Shown here: positions 58,585 to 64,000 of the stretch, piece after piece
How positions within the stretch are numbered: position 1 is the first letter of the stretch
Layout: every line of letters starts with the position of its first letter
Origin: Phialocephala subalpina
Lineage: Eukaryota; Ascomycota; Leotiomycetes; Helotiales; Mollisiaceae
NCBI GenBank assembly: GCA_900073065.1
Contig: FJOG01000006.1
Coordinates: forward strand, 657,732-721,731
DNA length: 64,000 bases
Reading direction: 5' to 3'
The notes under the pieces: model-generated
Databases searched by the model: none
The model's input: only the letters and a program-made list of their open reading frames with translations
Told to the model about the DNA's origin: nothing
Position numbers and translations under genes: made by a program

Positions 58585-58931
58585 CGTTGGTTTTATTCTT
58601 CGTGTACGCTGCAATAGTTGTTGTACTGTAATTCAATGCGAAAGGGAGAAGGAAGATAAGGTGGTCTTGGTGGCAGACGTTGTTGACTGAAAGTGCATGA
58701 TGTAACATCTCAGTCTACAACTAACCGTCGAACTATCGGGCCCCAGGCCCGCCATCTAGCTATGTTCAGACATTCATGATCTCATGTTCTTCGTGCGGGG
58801 AAATTGCTGCGTTCTGTTCCTCTATACTATCAATCCTACTACAGTAGATCTTGCAGCTCGAAATCTCTCAAATATTGCTTCAAATACCCAATTAGACACC
58901 TCCACCTCCCCTTCGCCCTCCTCTCAAGAAA
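58585..58931. other. Spacer between array members A and B
   Basis: 5' flank of A. It contains atgtaacatctcagtctaca (58699-58718), a near-copy of which occurs upstream of B. Confidence 0.5.
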
Positions 58932-59528
58932 TCATGTTCCTCTAGCACATCGATTCTCCCTCACGCCCATCCTTTCGTCCTCCTTTGAATCCTTCTTTTG
59001 ACTTTCACATATGTAATTATATATATACCACACTGTACAAGTGAGGCATAGTACAGGCGGCCACGTCGTGAACATGACCCTTACTGTAAAGACATGGGCC
59101 TCTGTCTCATTCTCCTCTTTCACCATGATAAAAAGAGTACACCCAAGTCCCAGCACTCCAGAAAATACGGCGCCGATTACTCCCTTACTGAATATCTCCG
59201 TTGATACCTGGCTCAGTCCGCCTGCAGCTCCCAAGAAGGCTGCGATCCATCCAAATATGGCAACAACGAAGGAAATGATTGGTAAAGCGCCATCGCTGGA
59301 TGTTTGATCAGTCTCTGAGAACGTCGCGTAAGTTGCATTATTCTGGGTATTGAGTTGTTATCCAGGGTTGCTGACGTGGTCTGTTTGCGGGAATTTGGAA
59401 AAATAGTCTGTCTGGAAGACTGCTTGGATGACGAGTGTCGCGAACCAGAGTAGCAGGAGTGCGAAGGTAGCTTACTTCACGCCCCCGCCCCCTCTTTGCA
59501 ATTTCGCAGTAATCCCAGTTTCTCCCAT
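58932..59528 (-). pseudogene. Array member B: 4-TM paralogue with two in-frame TAA codons
   Basis: One frame of 198 sense-length codons runs from ATG 59528 to the stop at 58932, interrupted by TAA at 59472-59474 (just before TM1) and 59358-59360 (after TM1). Hydrophobic segments are intact: ATFALLLLWFATLVIQAVF (compare FALLGLWFVTLFIQGLL in A), IISFVVAIFGWIAAFLGA, VIGAVFSGVLGLGCTLFIM and VRVMFTTWPPVLCLTCTVWY. The first TAA overlaps a good donor (AA|GTAAGC), but splicing there would remove TM1 and still leave the second stop. Recent loss of function is the simplest reading. Confidence 0.55.
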
Positions 59529-59848
59529 TGCTAGTGGAAAGGTGAGGATCTTCGCTATGTTTACACATGATTGCTCGCATTCGATGTGGCCGTGTTCAGA
59601 TTTCGAGTCGATAAAGTTGAAGGATTAGGATGAGAAGTATTTTGGACGTGAAGATAATCAGTGTCATAAGATGAAGCTAGATGATGCAATCTCAGTCTAT
59701 AGTAAGCTATCAAATGTGATCGGTTCCAACCCTCAGTTCGATGTCCGAATCTGGGATAGTCTTTCAACCCTTCCTGGAAGACACTAACATACGTCGACTG
59801 TAGTATTCTGCCTCAAGTTCCCTCCTCCATCGACCTAACGCTCTTCCA
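59529..59848. other. Spacer between array members B and C
   Basis: It contains gatgatgcaatctcagtcta (59680-59699), matching the upstream sequence of A. Confidence 0.45.
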
Positions 59849-60423
59849 TTACGTACTCTCACTCTGCTCGTCCTTCTTCTTGTCCTTTTTCACGCTCCGC
59901 TCACCAAAATCACGACTAAAGGTTATGCAAGTCGCCACAAGTAGTATAATCCATAGCACAGTCAACACTTGCACTTCCAACCCCAATCCTAGAAGAAAGA
60001 GCGCAAAAAACCAGACAAGAAAGCATTTCTGAATACAGCTTTCCCATATACCACTATCCTTAGGGGTATTCTAAGCACGTGATCCAGGATTAATGTCCCC
60101 ATCACCGAAAAGAGAACACCGAGTAGGAGGAGTAGGAATCTCAGTTCTGGTGCTGCGTCTCCGGATGGAAATTCGATCAAGGACCTCAGCCAGACATGAG
60201 CCCAGATTGTGCTGATCCAATAGCGGCTAGTGCCGAGAGACACTTCGAAGATGCATCGCGACGAGTGTTGAAGGTGTTGCAGTCGCATTTGATTATCCCT
60301 ACACTCGTGCGAGAATGGGAAGTCATGTCCGCTGGCATGGTGGAAGTCTGCGGCAGTTTGGTAGTCCAACATAAAAGTAGACGCAAGTGCTGAAAAGAGA
60401 GCTAAAAGGATGCAGGTTACCAT
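59849..60423 (-). CDS. Array member C: 4-TM protein, 2 exons
   Basis: Read as complement(join(59849..60028,60079..60423)), 174 residues. The 50-nt intron (donor GTGCTT, acceptor TTCAG) is phase 0 at both ends and lies between TM3 and TM4. Helices are CILLALFSALASTFML, YWISTIWAHVWLRSLI, LRFLLLLLGVLFSVMGTLIL and, after the intron, FFALFLLGLGLEVQVLTVLW plus IILLVATCITF. The C-terminus is a charged tail (ERSVKKDKKKDEQSEST). Without the intron the first frame stops at 59989-59991. Unknown family; the N-terminal extension is shorter than in the other members. Confidence 0.45.
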
Positions 60424-60888
60424 GCGTCATGTAGTCGTTCCTTCCGGAATAGCTTCATCACTCGGTCCCGAAGCTGGCTGGCAAAACTGGCCCCAATGAT
60501 TCGCACCAATGGATTATTCAAGGTCCCACACCTCTCCTCAATTATTGAAAGTCTCAGGGCAGCTCAGAACTTCTATTCCAACAAAGTTTCTACACGTCTT
60601 CTCACGGCAATATATCGTCCCGAAACTATCGAGACAGTAAGAGTTTATGCTCATTTTGCACTTCATATCATCGCCTTGATAAGACCCCTCTTCATATACC
60701 ATATGACGAATCTTAGAAGTGTTGACTAACTCTACCGAATCAGGAAGCTACCACTCGGTCCCACAGTTTACCTTCCAAAATGATTTCAACACTTGCACCA
60801 CAGAACAACGTTCAAATCATAATTACTCTAAAGTTACCGACAAACAAGCTCCAACTTTCGGACCATCAATAGATATCCATCAGTCACA
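60424..60888. other. Divergent spacer between array members C and D
   Basis: 5' flanks of C (minus) and D (plus). The open frame 60496-60729 has no membrane pattern and is not called. Confidence 0.4.
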
Positions 60889-61308
60889 ATGAATGTCCAA
60901 TACATGGATCGGACGAGTTACCACACCAACTTTGCATTCTGCACCCTATTCTTAGCAACCGGCGTTACATATCAAATCATCCACCCCGAAACACCACTCC
61001 AGCCACCCAAAGACCAGAGTATCTATCAAACAATTTTCGAGCGCGTCCTTCCTGTATTGGTCGCTTCATCAGCTTTCATAAGTGGCTCAATCCGGCTCGC
61101 CAAAAGTGTCCAAAAGATCAGCCTCAGAGGACTTCTGTGGATGGTGGTGGGAGGTAGCATTGGAGCTGTTCTTGGTGTAGTTGATGTTATTTACGTGTGG
61201 GAGAAGACATTTTGGGTCTTTTTCAAGAAGATGTTGATCTGGGCTATGACGGGTATAGGTATCGCAACGATGGGACTTGGGATGATGCTATCCATAACGT
61301 GGTTATGA
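60889..61308 (+). CDS. Array member D: 4-TM protein
   Basis: 139 residues from ATG 60889, uninterrupted. Helices are FAFCTLFLATGVTYQII, VLPVLVASSAFISGSIRLA, LLWMVVGGSIGAVLGVVDVI and MLIWAMTGIGIATMGLGMML. The basic loop RLAKSVQKISLRG lies between TM2 and TM3. It is the only plus-strand member and needs no intron. Downstream, in another frame up to TAA at 61502-61504, an acidic run (EKEVVIENDIEQGHELEDKR) resembles the charged tails of other members. A frameshift may therefore have shortened this protein. Unknown family. Confidence 0.5.
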   Translation: MNVQYMDRTSYHTNFAFCTLFLATGVTYQIIHPETPLQPPKDQSIYQTIFERVLPVLVASSAFISGSIRLAKSVQKISLRGLLWMVVGGSIGAVLGVVDVIYVWEKTFWVFFKKMLIWAMTGIGIATMGLGMMLSITWL

Positions 61309-61634
61309 ATAACATCGAAGCCAAAAACGAGGCTGCTTACAAGCTACATGAAATTTCCCTGTCCAGGAGGTACATCAGATTGGTGATGAGAAGGAAGTGG
61401 TGATTGAGAATGACATCGAGCAAGGGCATGAACTGGAAGATAAGAGACTTTGGGGAACCGAAGAGACTGGAATGCTTGCTGATTTTTCGTTTTATGAGGC
61501 GTAAGAATAGTTTATGAGGATCGCTCCAAGGCGTTTAAGTAAGTTCCGCCAAACTTTGATGCCGCACCACGTCCAGCATTAAATATATCCTCTATCGAGG
61601 CGTAAGGATCGCGTCCCTCTTTCGACACTTCATC
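61309..61634. other. Convergent spacer after member D, with out-of-frame tail relic
   Basis: It contains the acidic-tail reading to 61504 described for member D. Nothing else is seen. Confidence 0.4.
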
Positions 61635-62282
61635 TCAAGCTGCTCCTTCATCCTGCAACAGCCTAGATGTCTCCAACGTGGACTCCTTTTCCTCCTCTTT
61701 TGTAACCTCTGTAATATCCGACTCCTGTGGCTGTTTGACTGTGACATCGCTCCCACGGTCACTCCCCGTATCATCTCCTTCCTCCTGCACCTTATTATAT
61801 CCTCCTATCTCCACATCTCTTTCTTTCGGAACTCTATCATCCTTGCCGAAAAACATAAACACAATCGTAAATATGGTCAAGATAACAATAGTCGGGTAGC
61901 TCAAACACGTCTAATACGTCTTGAAATCGTGAGTAGGTGTATCAGAAACCACAGCTAGATAGCCTAAGATCGCAGTATCTGAAGCGGCGACTGTGAGGCC
62001 CATGGCTCCAATGAACGGCGATTGGATCTCAGGCATTGGAGCAAAGATACATGCAATGCCAGCGATTTGTCCCATTGCTGATGGTATGCCGACGCCGAAA
62101 ACCCAATCCTCGGTTTCCTCAGTCAGACCTTCTGGGCTGTAGACTATCGCATGGAGTGCGAATTGGGTGCTCCAAAGTAAGAGGAGACTCCATGTACAGG
62201 TGTATTTGGTGCGTTTGAGAGACAATGGTTGAGAGGAAGGAGGTCGCGAATACGTTTCAGAACGAGCCGACTCGGTTACCAT
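61635..62282 (-). CDS. Array member E: 4-TM protein with charged tail, short intron or amber stop
   Basis: From ATG 62282 one frame of 216 codons reaches the stop at 61635, with a single in-frame TAG at 61911-61913. That TAG is the 3' end of a possible intron 61911-61952 (42 nt; donor GTGGTT, CTCAC branch-like site, acceptor TTAG). It is phase 0 and lies between TM3 and TM4, the same place as in member C. Spliced, the product has 201 residues. Helices are WSLLLLWSTQFALHAIVYS, VGIPSAMGQIAGIACIFA, MGLTVAASDTAILGYLA and YPTIVILTIFTIVFMFFG. The tail is acidic and Thr/Ser-rich (VTKEEEKESTLETSRLL). If the 42-nt intron is not used, this is a nonsense allele. Confidence 0.45.
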
Positions 62283-62509
62283 TTTAAGTCGGAATGAAGG
62301 TATGAGAGACTGACTTTGAAAGAAATTCGGAGACTTGGAGACGTATCTTAAGAAGCGAAAGTCCGAGAATTGAAAAGAGGAGCATGTCGTGACGAGGTTT
62401 AAAAGTGTTGACGTGACGACCCGGCCCACGAGCAGGCGTAGCAACCCGGTCCCAAATTTCAGTCTTGACCTCCACGAATGACCTCAGGAGATTTGTACAT
62501 TTATCAACT

Positions 62510-63128
62510 CTATTCGTCGTCGCCGCTGATGATATTCTCTCCCTCTTTTGCATTGTCGACAACCCTAGTTTCCTGCCCACCATAGTCGTGAAGTGTAACT
62601 TCACTTCCCCCTTCTTCTTCCTCATCGTGCTCGTCTCCATCCTCAACATTTCTATATTCTTCCATCTCGACATATTTCTCTTTACCAACCCTCTTACCCT
62701 GTCCAAAAACCAGGAATGCAATTGATAGATTGTCATCAGAATGATAATCGGCCAAGTCATTCAAGTCCAGCAGGACCGCCTTCACCAAGGACAAGGTATC
62801 TGAGTATAATCGTCGCCGAGATGACACAGGTAAAGAGCATTGAATCGAACAAGCCGGAGCTGCATTCGCATATTGCTATGCAGACAAGGGCTATCACAAC
62901 GGGCTGGCCAATGACGGAAAAATTCCATATCCCGATGCTGGAGGCTTCATGCTCACGCCAGTCTCGCGAGTGGATTGTTCCGTGGAGAAGGAACTGGGAA
63001 AACCAGAGAGCGATGATCCTCCTGCGCAATAGCGTCTGGCGCTGTGAATAGCGGTAGTAAGTCCGTCCGAGGGCGACATTTTGAAGGCTTGGTGAATATT
63101 GGTGAAGCTTCGTCGTGAGAGTGTCCAT
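62510..63128 (-). pseudogene. Array member F: damaged 4-TM paralogue
   Basis: ATG 63128 (MDTLTTKLHQ) opens a frame with helices RIIALWFSQFLLHGTIHS, VIGQPVVIALVCIAICE and MLFTCVISATIILRYLVLG, then stops at TGA 62757-62759. TM4-like sequence (TWPIIILMTI, then SIAFLVFGQGKR) follows in two other frames. It leads to an acidic tail (EYRNVEDGDEHDEEEEGG) ending at 62510 that resembles member E's. An alternative is an intron 62699-62792 (phase 0, acceptor GGACAG), which gives 174 residues but splices out the TM4 relic. Decay is more likely. Confidence 0.4.
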
Positions 63129-63277
63129 TGAAATACTAGCAATTGAAGGATGAACGTGTAGCATGCTGTGGACTCGAATTTGGTGACGGAGATCTGAAAG
63201 TGGGAGCATTGGGTCTTTCGGCTAACCCTCTCGGTCACTAGGTCCCCAAATTGTCATCCGCATATGACCGCAAAAGT

Positions 63278-63880
63278 CTATCGCTCGCCCAACTCCTGCT
63301 TTCCATTGACCGAAGCTTCACTTCCAACGCCCTCGTCAAGTTGATCCTTACTTTTAACGTCTTGTATAATCTGAAAATCTCTTGTCCTATCTCTAGCTCC
63401 TCCACTGCGTTCTTTCCTTCCCAAACACCATAAAAGCAAACGTGAACCCGTAATTTCGATGGCCAAAGGCCAGCTCAACCATGTCCAGTACAATCTGATC
63501 GCGTAGTCCGAGAAACTTTGCCACACGATCAGGGTAGGGACAATGATGATTATTGTGATAGCGAAAGTGAGCAACATCGCTTTGAGATATTGTAAGTGAA
63601 GTTCGGGGTCCGTCAATTCCATTTCTACGTTAATGACAATCAACGATAGCATTATGCCAAAGGCCGGAAGCACAACGAGACTTCGGCCAAGATTGCCCCT
63701 AGTATCACCTGGAGTGTAGACGACGTAGAAATGGAGGAGGTGACAGATCCAGAATATGATGAGAGACCAGGCTCAAGCTTCTCTGGCACTTTTCATGGTC
63801 ATTGGTATAGGTGAATGTGGCTCGGATATCGGCTCCATATGGGATGGCAGCGACTCTCGCAACGATTCGAACAACGACAT
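63278..63880 (-). pseudogene. Array member G: 4-TM paralogue with one in-frame TGA
   Basis: From ATG 63880 (MSLFESLRES) a frame of 201 codons runs to 63278, broken only by TGA at 63773-63775, immediately before TM1. The rest is coherent: WSLIIFWICHLLHFYVVYTP (compare WSLLLLWSTQFALHAIVYSP in E), LVVLPAFGIMLSLIVIN, MLLTFAITIIIIVPTLIVW and YWTWLSWPLAIEITGSRLLL. A charged tail (DVKSKDQLDEGVGSEASV) follows. I found no intron in phase that would remove the stop. It could be a nonsense allele, a sequencing error, or a gene with a different first exon. Confidence 0.45.
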
Positions 63881-64000
63881 CTTGAGAAAATGGCGAGAAT
63901 TTGTTGGAGGTTGATGTGTCGACAGCGTAACCTCAAAATCCGAATCTCGTAGATAAATGCGAACAGTCAAGTGGTAGTGTTGAGAGTCTTAGTATGATGC

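Noticed and set aside
59338..59580. 80-codon minus frame overlapping the start of member B (NWDYCEIAKRGRG)
   Set aside because: It could be the true N-terminus joined by a slip in a G-rich run. But it does not remove the stops, so it was not used in the model.

Overview
This 64 kb window is nuclear DNA of a filamentous ascomycete (Pezizomycotina). The basis is about 35 protein-coding loci on both strands, many with one to four short GT-AG introns. It also holds typically fungal genes: a CFEM-like six-cysteine secreted protein, 2EXR, RAX1, PFA4, the COP9 subunit CSN7, a DUF7029-type glycoprotein and a DHA2 drug transporter. A leotiomycete or related class is plausible, but the sequence alone does not settle it. 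No rRNA, tRNA, CRISPR array or intact transposon was seen. Gene models were built by joining reading frames at GT-AG sites and checking phase. They are predictions without transcript support.

Left part (0.5-18 kb): a 2EXR-domain gene, an aspartic-protease homologue lacking both catalytic aspartates, a secreted protein with three six-cysteine modules, an APH-fold kinase-like protein with an unusual insertion, a pair of small Cys/His-rich paralogues on opposite strands, an RMD1/DUF155 membrane protein and a secreted N-glycosylated protein.

Middle (19-45 kb) is mostly conserved housekeeping and cell-cycle genes: a P1B copper ATPase (CCC2 type), COP9 subunit CSN7 followed by decayed tandem copies of its own 3' end, the RGS/bud-site membrane protein RAX1, ribosomal protein eL31, the APC/C-type E2 UBC11/UBE2C placed head to head with the checkpoint kinase CHK1, a DUF4267 membrane protein, a SprT-like metalloprotease, an F-box/WD-type protein and a large disordered protein with two C-terminal membrane segments.

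Right part (45-58 kb): a Gly/Gln-rich small protein gene whose 5' UTR, start codon and first exon lie in an apparently perfect 250-bp tandem duplication, a 14-TM MFS transporter divergent from the palmitoyltransferase PFA4, a GPI-type Ser/Gly-rich surface protein, and UDP-N-acetylglucosamine pyrophosphorylase divergent from a thymine-DNA glycosylase.

The last 6 kb (57.9-63.9 kb) is an accessory-looking array of seven small genes or gene remnants (called A-G here). All seven encode or once encoded proteins of about 140-215 residues with three or four membrane segments and, in most, a charged C-terminal tail. I do not recognise the family. Some copies can be read intact only with a short intron, while others carry in-frame stops. 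This array and the two tandem-duplication events are the least ordinary parts of the window.
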